Source: Erigeron canadensis (taxonomy: Eukaryota > Streptophyta > Magnoliopsida > Asterales > Asteraceae). Taken from it: a DNA stretch of 64,000 nt. The notes below the pieces were generated by a model, which saw only the letters and a list, made by a program, of their open reading frames with translations, did not search any database and had not been told where the DNA came from. Location of the stretch: assembly GCF_010389155.1 (NCBI RefSeq), contig NC_057761.1, positions 24,760,210 to 24,824,209 on the forward strand, given 5' to 3'. Position numbers and translations under genes: made by a program. Below are positions 22,741 to 34,564 of this stretch, in pieces (positions within the stretch are counted from its first letter, which is position 1; each line of letters begins with the position of its first letter).

Positions 22741-23790
22741 TGATAATATGGGTATTATGGGTGTTTTGCACATCTAGTTTCTCCAACTTTTTAACATGAA
22801 TGAACAACATTATAATTATAATATATTACTAAAAGGGTATTCGTACAATGTGGCGGCAGTAAAATAATGGTGGGGATACATTGTGTGGCTACTGGTGGCG
22901 GTAATGGTAGTGTTAGATGGTACCAAAGCCGGGTCAAAGAGGAAGTCGACTAGGCGTGGGCCTAGAGCCCTCAACTTATAAAGGCCCCAAAGCTTTTAGC
23001 AATTGGACTTATGACCCAACAAATTACAATTTAGGCTTATAATAAATTAAAACACACAGATAACTTTCATTACACGTACTATCGAATTGTAGAGGGAAGA
23101 TTGTAGGTTCAACAAAACCAAAAGGCAAGTTGTGAAGTTGACTTTCCTTGAACCTAGGATAAATCAGTAATACTCAGTAAACATTCTCCAACATTGATAA
23201 TTTATATCTATTAAAAAACAATTCAGCTACTTTGACGAGTGTCTATTATGAGATACAACTATACAAAACTTATTTAACGAGTGTCTCTTGTAAGTATTTC
23301 TCTCTCTTTTGTTTCATCGTTTGATTATTAAGTTATTTCTTTGTCTCTAAGTTTAATTATTTGATTATCAATTTCGAACCAAATCAGTGATGAACGTCGT
23401 CATTTTTTTAACTCCCCCATCTAAGCTTTTTAGTTATTTTTGCTGGTCAAGAATAGAGTTTGTTTGAAGACTTTATAAAAAAAATCCCTCAAATTCTCTT
23501 AAAACCACAAAAAAAAAAAAAGGTTAAACCGGCCTTGGGTGAATGGGTGGTAATTTTGGCTAAGAGATCCATTCGCCATCAATCATCAAGCCCGGTATCC
23601 CATTGGATCGTTTTTAACGAGCCCATGAAAGAACCTCGTGTTTCTATCCCTTTCTAAGGCCCATTTGCATTTAGATTTTTGTCGAATGTACAAAGTATGA
23701 TTACGATTAATTTCCATAAGAAAAGAAAATAGACATAATATTAGTAAGAGGGCCAGAGGGGTAATAGAGGATTTTTAAGTTATATTTTAG
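22741..23790. other. Intergenic DNA without a recognised gene
   Basis: Contains a GC-richer stretch (22915-23000) with GGCGTGGGCCTAGAGCCC and AAAGGCCCC that may be a hAT-like remnant, and a poly-A-interrupted small ORF (23460-23657) with no recognisable motif. Nothing is supported as a gene. Confidence 0.4.
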
Positions 23791-23839
23791 AGGAATTCTC
23801 ATCTTATAAAGTAGATATCGAATTATTATATATGCACTA

Positions 23840-24865
23840 AAAACCTATGTAAATGTAAAAGTATTTTATGTGTGCAATGTATAAGCTTTTAAAGCACATA
23901 TTAATTTTAACTAAATTTTGTTTTAACCCCCTAAAAGTTCTTTTTTTTTAACTTTTACCCCGCATCAAAGTTTTCGCTTTCATTTTCGTGACACCAAACT
24001 TTTAGGTTCTAATTTGTTCATCAAATAACTTTCACATAGTTACGGCACTAAAAACCTATGTAAATGTACAAGCACTTTATGAGTGGAATGTACAAGCTTT
24101 TAAAGCACATATTAATTTCCACTTAATTTCGTTTTAACTCCCTAAATTTTAACCAAATTTCGTTTTAACCCCTTAAAAATTCTTTTTTTTAACTTTTACC
24201 CACATCAAAGTTTTCGATTTCATTTTCATGATACTAAACTTTTAGGTTCTCATTTTTTCATCAAACAACCTTCACACAATTACAGTTTACTTTTAAACAT
24301 TTGGTCTTTGATTATTTTCATTTGTCTTTTTATACATATAACGTTTTCATTATACAATAACTTTTATCATCGTTACGTCTTACGTCCGTGTTACATTTAA
24401 AACATTAATTAATATAGTTATTGTTTATGTTTTTATACATCTTAATTTTCTTTTACATTATTTTTTTTGTATTGATACATGTTTAGTTGTTTATAAACAA
24501 CTAAACAATTAAAAGTAAAACCATAACTATGTGCAAATAATTATTTGCATACAGTTATGGTTTTACTTTTAAAGATTTGGTTTTTAAATATTCTCTTCTG
24601 TTTTTATACATATATATAACGTTTTTAATATATAATTATTTTCATTATGCTTACGTCTTACATTCATGAAACATTTAAATTATTAATATAGTTATTGTTT
24701 GTGTTTTTTTACGACTTGTCATTTTTCTTTACAATATTTTTAATGTTATTGCTAGATGGTTAGTTGTTATTTTTAAAGTTTGGGTTCGAATATTTGACAT
24801 AAATTTGTCAAAACTTTATTGTATAAAAAACGTATTCCGCAGCAACGTGCGGGGTCAATAACTAA
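23840..24865 (+). mobile_element. Helitron remnant with duplicated internal segments (3' end at 24865)
   Basis: The right end has the hairpin CCGCAGCAACGTGCGG (24837-24852), ten-odd bases later CTAA (24862-24865) followed by T, the usual Helitron 3' arrangement. Inside, about 200-bp units repeat in tandem (23843-24044 and 24045-24295; also 24296-24500 and 24560-24775). A near-perfect 27-bp-arm palindrome centres at 24538. The 5' TC end is not clear. Confidence 0.55.
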
Positions 24866-25081
24866 TAAAGTTCTGGAAGGAATACTATAGATTAAAGATT
24901 CAAAATCATACTTTACCCTTGTACTATAAAAAAAAGCGAAACAATTCAAACCACCCTTGTCACCCAAGTTTCCCCTCCGCTCCGGTAATAAATTACTGTA
25001 TTGAGCATAATAATAATAATAAAACGATTCCGATCTGATTATCAAAACTTCATCTAATTACCCGGCCACTCTAATAATAAA

Positions 25082-25954
25082 ACTTCATGTCCTTCATCAT
25101 CATCATCGTCATCTAATTTACCTTGTCGTTTCCAATGTCTCTCTAACAGGTTTCTTCTCATTCCCATTTTCTTTATTCCTAGTTTATATCTATCTATATA
25201 TATATATATATATATTATAATTTTCCATAATATAATCTCTCAATTACTACGAAAATAATTCCAGGTTTTAATTGGATACATTCTGGCATTGCATTCCTTT
25301 TTTAGGCCTTTTTTAATCTGTTCGTTTTTTTTTTTTTTTTTTTTTATTTTTTTTTTTATGATTTTACATAAATAGTTAAATACTCACATATATATACATA
25401 CATATATATACATATGAATATTGTATAAATATAATATGCATGTTCAATTGAATTAGGGTTTATTTTTTCAAAATAAAACCGTTTTTGTAGCGTATATATT
25501 TGTGAGACATAACTTAGGTTAAATACAAGGATGATTTGACACAATTTGGGGCTTGTCTGATGACTTATGTTTCGATTAATCGACATTATGTAAATCGTAT
25601 CTTGGTCGACAAGCTTTTATGATTTTGCTCGTATATGGTTTTCAAGATGGTTATAAATGGACAAATTTTAACAATCTTGTTTGATTTTTAACACATATAA
25701 AGTAAACGAGTAAACACGTAGTGATACTTGTTGAAGCTCGAGCATTTGGTTCTGATGCACGTGGCCTAAATGGCCGTTCTTATGCATTGGTCATAAAAAC
25801 GGAGATATTGTTGTACTTTTTGGTTTGTGTTTTGTGCTTTTGGTTATTAATGTTTATATATATAGAATAATTTGGTTTTGAAATATGATTATAATGAAAT
25901 GGTGTTTGATGCACAGGTACATAATATTGTAAGCATATTGTAGTTTTTGATACA
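25082..25954 (+). promoter_or_regulatory. Probable 5' UTR and leader intron of PI4K-gamma
   Basis: A CT-rich leader (about 25082-25150) ends CTAACAG followed by GTTTCT, a plausible donor. An acceptor TTTGATGCACAG ends at 25917, followed by 37 bases to the ATG at 25955. The intron carries (TA)n and a T-rich tract (25328-25359). Leader introns are common in this family, but transcript support is needed. Confidence 0.45.
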
Positions 25955-27769
25955 ATGTCGACTGCAAGTGTTGGTCTTACACCATTTCTCGAAGATTATT
26001 TGGATTTCCCTAACCATGTATTGGGTCAATGTGATCCATGGTCACGGGAATCCATCTTGATTTTCTTAACCATGTTGGATTCTGTTGTACCAATACGTGT
26101 TTCGGAGTCTGAATCCATTGCATCGATAAAACTAAGGATACAAACGTCAAAAGGCTTCTATGTTAAAAACCAAATGTTAGTTTTTGATGGGAAAGAACTT
26201 GCAAGGAATAATTACCGTGTTCGTGATTATGGTGTAACTGATGGGGATGTGTTGTATTTGGTTCTTCGGTTGTCTGATTTACAAACTATAACTGTTCGAA
26301 CTGTTTGTGGGAAGGAGTTTGAGTTAAAAGTTGAGAGGAAGAGAAATGTAGGGTATGTGAAACAGCAAATTGCTAGTAGGGAGAAAAGTTTTGTTGGTCC
26401 TGATGATCAAGCACTAATATGTAATGGTGAGGAGCTTGAGGATCAAAGACTTATTAGCGATTTATGTAGTAGTGAAGATGCTACAATTCACTTTCTGGTC
26501 CGGAAATCTGTTAAAGTAAAGGCTATACCTGTGAAGGATTCTTTTGAAGTTACTATGGTTGCTCGTGAGTTTGATAATTCTGAAACGGGTGGTATAGTTT
26601 TAGAAAAGTCATTAGCTAGCAGGGGTTTCTTGTTGGAACCAATGATCGTTAATCCTAAGATTCAAGTAAAGAGTGTGCTTAAGAAGCTAATTGATTCTAC
26701 ATTTGATGGATTAGAAAAAGGTTTTAAGCCTATTAGGTCTACTGAGGGAACAGGTGGAACTTATTTTATGCAAGATTCGTCTGGTAAAAAGTATGTGTCT
26801 GTCTTTAAGCCCATAGACGAGGAACCCATGGCTTTGAATAACCCAAACGGGCTGCCATTGTCCACTGATGGAGAAGGGTTAAAGAAAGGTACACGTGTAG
26901 GCGAAGGTGCTATTCGTGAAGTGGCAGCATATCTACTGGATGATGGTTTTGCTGGGGTTCCCCCAACCGTTTTGGTCAAATGTTTACATGAAGCATTCAA
27001 TTATTCAGGAGATTTTGACTACTCTCAGACAAACGTCAAAGTTGGGTCATTGCAGATGTTTATAAGGAACTGTGGGAGTTGTGAAGATATGGGCCCAAGT
27101 TCCTTCCCTGTCCAAGAAGTGCACAAGATATCTGTGCTGGACATCCGGCTGGCTAATGCAGACCGCCATGCTGGCAATATATTATTCACTAAAGAGGGAG
27201 AAGATGGCAGAACTGTTCTTGTACCCATTGATCATGGCTATTGCTTACCTGAGAGTGTAAGTTTTTTTTGCTTTTCTTATATTTTTCTTTGTAATATTAT
27301 ATTTATCTGTGATTTTCTGTAAAAGTAATTGACTTTTTGCTATATCTAAGGTTGTCTGATATATTCGGTTTGTTACTGTTTTTGTGTTTAGTTTGAGGAT
27401 TGCACATTTGATTGGTTGTACTGGTCCCAAGCACAAGAGCCATACTCTGAGGCCACGATCGAGTACATAAGTACACTGGATGCAGAACAAGATCTCGAGC
27501 TTTTGAAGTTTCATGGATGGGAAGTTCCAGTTGCATGTGCACGCATATTTCGTATCTCCACAATGCTTTTAAAGAAAGGGGCAGCAAGAGGGTTGACACC
27601 ATTTGCGATCGGCAGTATTATGTGCAGGGAAACATTGAAGAAGGAATCCATAATCGAGCAAATTGTTAGAGAGGCAGAAGAAGGGTTCCTACCAGGTACT
27701 AGTGAAGATGCATTTATTGAATCTGTGTCATTGATTATGGATCATTGGCTTGATAAATTGTCTTTATGA
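25955..27769 (+). CDS. PI4KG4: Phosphatidylinositol 4-kinase gamma (type II), two ubiquitin-like domains
   Basis: Plant type II PI4-kinase family (UbDK-gamma). In plants, members phosphorylate phosphatidylinositol at D4 or act as protein kinases linked to ubiquitin-proteasome components. Two exons, 25955-27256 and 27392-27769 (434 + 125 residues = 559), joined in phase 0 by a GTAAGT...TTTAG intron. Residues about 35-107 and 111-184 form tandem ubiquitin-like domains; the PI3/4-kinase domain spans about 245-520. I see VFKPIDEE (putative ATP lysine K285), LANADRHAGN (D403, N408) and DHG (426-428). Length matches Arabidopsis gamma-type kinases; two ubiquitin-like domains point to the gamma-3/gamma-4 group, but the exact subgroup is not certain. 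The last about 70 bp of the gene are duplicated just past the stop. Confidence 0.95.
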
Positions 27770-27862
27770 CTCCATTGCACATCACTAAATCTCTGTCAAT
27801 GATTTTAGACCACCATTGGCTTGATAAATTGTCTGCACGAGTCCATTAAGCATCATTGAATC
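27718..27862 (+). repeat. Short tandem duplication across the PI4K-gamma stop codon
   Basis: Two units of about 70-75 bp (27718-27790 and 27790-27862) share TTGGCTTGATAAATTGTCT, TCCATT and CATCA words. The first contains the end of the coding sequence and the TGA; in the second the stop-equivalent position has changed to ACGA. Confidence 0.75.
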
Positions 27863-29160
27863 TGTTCAAGATTATGAACATTTGGTATGTTTGTAATGTG
27901 AATTCTTGTTTTGGAAATAAGGCTTTCCTATCCCTCTTGTGCATATATCAAATAATTAGCATGAACTTCCTCAGTAAACTGTAGACAGTCATGCTATTAC
28001 AATTTTTATACATAATTCTAAACATGTTGGTTCCGTACGAACATGACACTAAGCAATTGATGTAGAAGCTTCATGAGTCGTATTGGTTTATTGTGGCTTC
28101 CAAAATTATCTATAAAGCATTTTATTGTGAGTGGTTCTTTTTTATTTGTTGTTGCATGATCGATATAAACTAGAATACTAGATATAAAACACTGCAGAAA
28201 AATTACCACTATAGATAGATACCACATTACAGGTCCAAATGGGTTGATGAATTTCAAGAGTTATGGCAGTCATATTTTAAAAATGCCATTGCTTGGAATT
28301 TATACTCAGAGTAGCTCTTTTGATGAGCTAAAGCAGAACCTTGAGTTCAAATACAGAGTTTTGACCATGACATCCCTTGGCAGAGATACAAAGCATCTTA
28401 TGTACAACTAGTTAGATTGGTGTCGTAGTCAACGTGGATTACACTTGTGGTCAACCTTAGCATCGTCTATCGGTTTCTTCTCCTCTAATCCTAACAAGTA
28501 CTTAAACTAAGTTAAATATATCTACAGATGATTTCTCTGGAGGCTTTCTTCTTTACTAAAAGCTCTTTTTACCAATTGATCCTTCAGATTGTTGTACAAG
28601 TCGATTATCGACATGTAACTATTTTGACTTTTAGCTGACAAACAACTTAAATTATTTGACATGTAGTTGACAAACATCTTAACAGTTTTTACTGCAACTT
28701 ACTGATTTTGAAATTCATAAATTTGTCTTTTGACTTCTAGTTGACAAAAAAACGCTCTTCACTTGTCTCAGTCCATCTGTCCTCTCTTGTGAACCATAAA
28801 TGACCCTGAAACAGATGCACAGCTTGTCCAGCCTAGAAAAACAGTACTCTCTATTAAATGCTTGATGCATAAAGCTGTTACAATAATACCTAGTAAAAGA
28901 GAGGTATTGTATCTTATGGTTTTTTTGATTTCCATTGTTTGGTTTCTAAATGTTTTTTTATTGAATTAAGACATTTCCATTGTTAGCGTTGGTAATGGTC
29001 TAAGAGAAGCGGAGTGTTATGGTGAGTGTTTTTTTTTTTTTATTGAATTACAGTTTATTTCTTAAAAGTTAAAACATTTATGCTTTTTTTGTTTCGTTCT
29101 AGCTTTCCTTAATTTGTTGCATACTTCAACACATTTCTTTTTTAGGACACTATATTCTCA
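27863..29160. other. 3' flank of PI4K-gamma, no gene seen
   Basis: Probably includes the 3' UTR; the rest is AT-rich intergenic DNA. No recognisable coding sequence or clear element. Confidence 0.5.
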
Positions 29161-29164
29161 TACT

Positions 29165-29167
<3 letters not shown>

Positions 29168-29232
<65 letters not shown>
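29168..29232. repeat. (AT)n microsatellite
   Basis: About 32 uninterrupted AT dinucleotides. The Helitron-like end starts directly to its right. Confidence 0.9.
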
Positions 29233-29233
<1 letters not shown>

Positions 29234-29234
<1 letters not shown>

Positions 29235-29330
29235 TAGTCATATGCCCGTGAGACGCTCGGTGTAGTGGCAACGACGGTGGTAGCAGAGACGGATGACGGC
29301 GGCGACGGTAGCGGTGTAGTTTTTAATGTA
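29234..29330 (-). mobile_element. Helitron 3' end, minus strand
   Basis: Read on the minus strand, a GC-rich stretch with repeated CCGCC/CGTCG words leads to GTCTCACGGGCATATGACTAG, ending with CTAG at 29237-29234 next to the (AT)n run. This is the common layout of plant Helitron 3' ends. The other end is not identified. Confidence 0.4.
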
Positions 29331-29394
29331 AAAATAATTAATGCAAAAGAAGGTAATGTACTTATTTAAGATTTTATATGTATTTTAAGTGGAC

Positions 29395-29530
29395 GAGGAT
29401 TCTTTAAAGTTGAAACCAACTTTACTAGTAAAGTTTGAGAAACTTTGGCCAAGATTTAAACATGATTTTTGAATATTGATCATTGATTTAATCCAAAGGT
29501 TAAAATCTTAAACTTTACTAGTAAAGTTGA
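29395..29530. mobile_element. Small MITE-like inverted repeat
   Basis: Arms share AACTTTACTAGTAAAGTTT and its complement together with flanking AAAGTT words (29400-29445 and 29488-29526). About 135 bp, AT-rich, non-coding. Confidence 0.5.
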
Positions 29531-30767
29531 TTTTAACTTTAGAAAATTTAAATCCATTTCAAAAAGTGAATAAAAAGAGATGAACATTTTAGGTTTATTA
29601 ACTAATTGTTAGTTTCCTATTAACCAAATTCATCTAACGTACATATATCTGGACATATCACCTTTTTTGATATATTTTTTTTCCTTAGCTAAAAATTTCC
29701 GAACAAATTATATCATATCCTTATTATTATTTCATCCTTTCGTAGATGTCATGAAAAACATAATGTTATCAAATTAATTCTAATATATTTGTAGTTGAGC
29801 TTGTATATATGCTGAGAAATTCATATGGCCACCCAAACGTTTCTAATTCTATCTTCCCAACCTTAAAATTTTAAAATTTTGTTATACAATTTCAATAAAA
29901 CAAGATCCTATACCTTTAAATGATGACAACCAAAATCCATAACTAAGTGTGAATGATTTGATACATTTAATTTGACCGGCAACTCGTTTTTCCTCCTCCT
30001 TTCTTTTCTAGTCGACTCTATTTCAATTCGCTCGCCATTTCTTTCAGTCGACTTCCTTTCTTTGTTTTTTGCTTTTTGGTTTGTGGTTGAATGTGTTACA
30101 AATTCCGTCACGCAAATTATCTTTTCTCGGGTAGGTAAAATACAAATGCTTTCGCGTTCTGGGGTACATTATTGTTAATAAAATCATTATTTTTGCTACT
30201 ACAATTTGAATATAATTTAGCCATCACAATCAGGTTTCATTATCAAATAAGTAATTACAATTATCTAAAAGAGACACTCTTGTTATATATTTATGTCTTT
30301 ATTCTACCACCATCGACTTCATTGGTTGGTATATATCTTTTTCACTCAAATATGCATGAATATACACAATTTCTGATAGTACTACACATTAGTTTCTCTC
30401 AAATACATACATACGTCGTCCGTCCCAGCCCCTTTTTATTTTTTTTTTAGTTTCAATTTTTCTTGGCGAACAAGAAAAGTGCAACATGTAGAAATCTATT
30501 TGTCGCTATTATCACTCTTTTAGTAGTTGGGTGCATGTCCTTTTCTTTAAAACATGTATTTGATAGTAGACACGTTACCAAACATTAGTGTACAACTTCA
30601 ACTGCACAATTTACCATTTATTCTTTCGTTATAGGTAAAACATACAAACCGTGACCAATACCATCTTTAGGTGTACAAAGAAGATGATATGTATATTACC
30701 TTAAATACCCTTGCTTTATAAAAAGATAATAGAAAGTAATGCACAATGCGGTCATCTTACATGAGTT
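29531..30767. other. AT-rich intergenic DNA
   Basis: No gene or defined repeat recognised. Small ORFs at 29908-30111 and 29972-30178 overlap on opposite strands and show no family motif. Confidence 0.5.
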
Positions 30768-30930
30768 TTGGGTCTTAATACCATCTTCGACGATGTATGA
30801 GAGAGGTTAAAATCTCGATAGTCTTACCCCTACATAAGGTAGAGATATTGTCTACCAAAGGTAAAATTAAAAAGGACCTTCAGCCTTACTAAACATAAGA
30901 ATCGAACCATTGACTCTCCAAAGATAAGGA
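30768..30930 (-). mobile_element. tRNA-derived SINE (Au-like), minus orientation
   Basis: On the minus strand GAGTCAATGGTTCGATTCTT is a good pol III B box. It is followed by GTAAGGCTGAAGG and then CTACCTTATGTAGGGGTAAG, an arrangement known from Au-type plant SINEs. The same order appears more diverged at 4980-5115. Ends not fixed. Confidence 0.55.
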
Positions 30931-31290
30931 CTCTATAAAAAATAATGTCTCCACGTACAAGGACTCTATAAGAAAATAATGTTTTCGGAAATTAAAAGTC
31001 TTTCACTTTAATTCAGCCCATCTTGTTTTTCATTACCTTCACATTGAAGTTACTTTTTCTTACTGATTGTTCCTATGACTCGATAAAGGGTGTCCCCAAC
31101 GAAATAAGCATTACTCATATATGACACTAAACTTCTTACTTTATTTATATGTATATAACATAACATGTTACATGATGACATCAATGATGAATCCTATGTC
31201 ATCATAATGGATTTGCTAACAAAGGAGCTGAGATCATATTTACATCTTATGATATGTGACAGGAAAATTTGTACTATATTAGTTAGAAAA

Positions 31291-31647
31291 GAAATATGTG
31301 ATGTCTTTGAACCGTAGCTCAATTGTTGAAAGACTATCCCCTTTTGAGGTCTTGTGTTCAAGCTTAGGGAATGACATAAGAATTAAGTCCCTTTATGAAG
31401 GCTTGACTTGGGTATACTCAGGTTCAAGTCTGAAGGGGCATGGTTTACCCATATTAATCGTCGTGCATTCGGGCGGATTAGTATGGGGTTTTCCCCCCAT
31501 CGGGTATTTGAAATAGACATTTTTACTTCGAATGAGCTCTCTAACATGGGCCCGGTTAACACAACGTATGCCAGACCTCCACCTGTCGAATCGCGACACG
31601 AAATTTCTAACGAAATTCATCTTAAAAAAAAAGGAGAAATATGTGAT
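31291..31647 (+). mobile_element. Full-length tRNA-derived SINE with 12-bp target duplication
   Basis: The target duplication GAAATATGTGAT occurs at 31291-31302 and 31636-31647. The body (31303-31635) starts at GTCTTTGAACC, has an A box TAGCTCAATTG near 31315, a B-box-like GTGTTCAAGCTTA near 31355, a unique 3' body, and ends in an A-rich tail. This is a complete, fairly young retroposon. No functional tRNA is implied. Confidence 0.85.
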
Positions 31648-32334
31648 AGCTTGTAATTGTTTAGATAATTGTATATGGAAATTTGGTTGAGGTTTTATAT
31701 CTGACTAAATAACTTCACAAAATAGTGAAATAGTAAAAATTATTCTAAGACATTCATGTGGCTATTGCCTTCTTTATATATGTTTAACCTATATATAAGA
31801 TTGCGGAACTCGGGAATTGAGATCGGATAAACGAGGGAGGAGTCAAGATTTTTTAAAAATCAAATCAAAATAGGATCAGTCAATAGTGAGTTTTTTTATG
31901 TATTAAATAATAATTTTTGAAATAATATGTAAGAAAAAACTAACATATATATAAAATTTTAAACTTAAACATAACATAATTTTCAACTTAAACATAATTG
32001 TCTAGAAACACTAACATAATTGATAAAAGCTTTAAGAAAAAGAAAAAAAAACAAAGTTTGACTTTGGTTGACCCGATTCGACACAACCGAGTCTTGACCG
32101 ATACGACTGAGTCGTGACCGAGTTGAGCCGAGTCTAGAACCTTGGATGGTTTTCAAACCGAGTATGGCAAACTCGTATTGTTAGTCGGTCAATACAAGAT
32201 CCGACTCGGTTGTATCGGCCGAATTTCACAACGCTGCCTATATGTATTACAAAAATCGGCCAGTCCGGTTTTATATTGCCCGTTTTATAATATATACATT
32301 ATATATATAATAGTATATACATTATTATATATAT
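31648..32334. other. Intergenic DNA with repeated GACTCGGT-type words
   Basis: No gene. Between 32050 and 32280 the words GACTCGGTTG, GACCGAGT and their inverses recur, probably a degenerate repeat. Confidence 0.4.
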
Positions 32335-32703
32335 ATATAGTTTTATTATTTTGAGAACTATTTATATGTAAGAATCATGAGAACTTTTAAAATATATATT
32401 TGTTCACATGTTTTTTTTTGTTAATTCACATGTGAAATGATGTAAAAATTTATGTTGTAGAAGAAACTTTTTAAGAAACCTTCAAAGTAGTCTTTTGTGA
32501 ACTTGTGAATGAATTTGTTCACGTTTTTTGTTCACATGTGATAAACGGCTATATATAAGGTTTTGAAAAAAATTTTATTCTGCAACATATGTTTATATGA
32601 CGTTTCACAGGTGAATAAACAAAAAAACATATAATCCATTATAAAATTTAGGAGTTCTCACGGTTTTACAAAAAAATGAGTTCTCCTAATAAGGGTCCCC
32701 CCC

Positions 32704-32753
<50 letters not shown>

Positions 32754-33112
32754 AGGTTCATGTGAGGACCATTCACATATGAACATATGTGATATTAAGC
32801 ATAACTTGATCTTTTCATATAGTATGAACATGAAGTTATAATTTAAAGGTTCTCATAATTTTTGTTGGATGCGTTATTTTAAGTGATTAACAACACATTC
32901 ATCCATCAAAATGATGCATACAACAAAAAACGTAATTTTTCCGATTTTGATGAGTCAATGTGTTGTTAAACACTTAAATAATGATAATTAGTTATGCAGT
33001 ATGTCAGTTTTATGGACTTTTAATGCATCAAAATGATGATTTTAAGGTGATTTCACCGTTCTTATTTTAAAACTGTTCTTATTTTATTGTCCATATATAT
33101 ATATATATACTA
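32335..33112. mobile_element. Adjacent (TA)n-linked foldback elements
   Basis: The first (about 32335-32700) begins TTTTGAGAACT and ends GAGTTCTC, with several TTCACATGTGAA-like palindromes inside. The second (about 32750-33108) begins AAGGTTCATGTGAGGACC next to (TC)n(TA)n. Its right half matches the right arm of the element at 22382-22740, while its left half matches the vocabulary of bases 60-250, so it looks chimeric. Neither codes for protein. Confidence 0.5.
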
Positions 33113-34564
33113 TCAGCCAGGCCTGGTGTAGTGGTTTCAAAATTTATCTTGGTTCGGCTTGGCAAAACAGGCCAATTCAATGACTCACTATGGTTCGACA
33201 TGGTTTGACAGTTAACTTACACTGTAAGTAACATCCCTAACAATTAGTACATAGTGGTGAGGTTAGGAACACAAGATCGACAAGACCGATCTACGAAATT
33301 GGCAATACATAAATTTTGTTTTTTCTAGTATTAATTTGAAGTGGATTAATCGGTTGCTAGGTAGATTTTTATTACCTTCTTGAAAGTGAGCCATCTTATG
33401 TGCCAAATTGAATAACCAACCTTTTAGTAATAAGCTTCTAGCACGATTTGGACATGACTATATTTTGACACCAAAGGATTATTGATGATATTTTTTTTCA
33501 AATCAATTGTACATGCCACGTGAATGGTAGGCCAGATCAATACGGGTGTGGACTATAGACATGTGACTTTTAGCTTTGTCAAATTGGCCTATATAAATTA
33601 ACTAGGTTTGACCAGGCAAGACTTTTCATCATTTTATTTGATTATCGACTTTAGTATTATTAATGACCAAATTATATTTACCTCGATTACTAATTAATAT
33701 GAAGTAATGAAATAGGAACACGGTTATATAAAGTGAAATGTAAAAATTAAATGTTACGATATAAGCACTTGAACAGACTCTTTTTAATAACTCCTTTCAA
33801 GACATAACTAAAAATTTTCCATTATATGTGGGTGATCATTTAACAATAACATATAAATTGATTTTATACATTTACATAGTAAAAGTAATCAGTATTCAAC
33901 TTTTGGATGCTATTACACATAATTGAACAAGGCTAGCTTTACACTTTTATTACGTTGTTTCCTTTGGTCCTTTAAAGAAAAAAGTTACTTTACACGCTAG
34001 ATATTACCTTAGCCTCATTCATCAACCGCTAACGGTATTCACGTGATGCTACAACATATATAGAGCTTTTCATACTTTCTCATTTTAAAGACAACGACTT
34101 ACAACTTTCTCATTTCTCAATCAACACCCAATATTGCTAGGCCGAACCAATTAGTTGTGTTTTGTATATGAATAACTCAATGAATATATATGCATCCTTT
34201 AATGCCTCAAGTTTCTCATATGACATTTATTCAACGTTACATGCCAAATATTCTAAGCTATTCAAAGTTTCGGATTGAACCTAAGACCTTCAATCTAAAA
34301 ACATAAATCTCTACCAAATACAAACTCTCTTAAAGAACAAATTAAATAAAATGAAATAATTACCACCGACAAAATGATAATAATTCATACATGATAAATG
34401 GTACATATTTCATTATCACATCCCCCACATACTGCACCTTATGGTGCCAACATTAGCCTTTGAGTATGACCCTCCTTTGGTTATTTAATTTAACCAAAAA
34501 AAAATTAGCAAAATAACTATAACGTGTATGATACCAATCATGATGTAAACTATAACACATTTAA
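33113..34564. other. Intergenic DNA downstream of the pectin methylesterase gene
   Basis: No gene seen. AT-rich; no clear inverted or direct repeats recognised. Confidence 0.5.

Noticed and set aside
27257..27322. Extension of the PI4K-gamma exon 1 frame past 27256
   Set aside because: Those residues are intron translation; a GTAAGT donor at 27257 and phase-0 continuation at 27392 restore the family sequence.
31303..31400. A possible tRNA gene (A and B boxes)
   Set aside because: No cloverleaf and a body, A tail and target duplication typical of a SINE.
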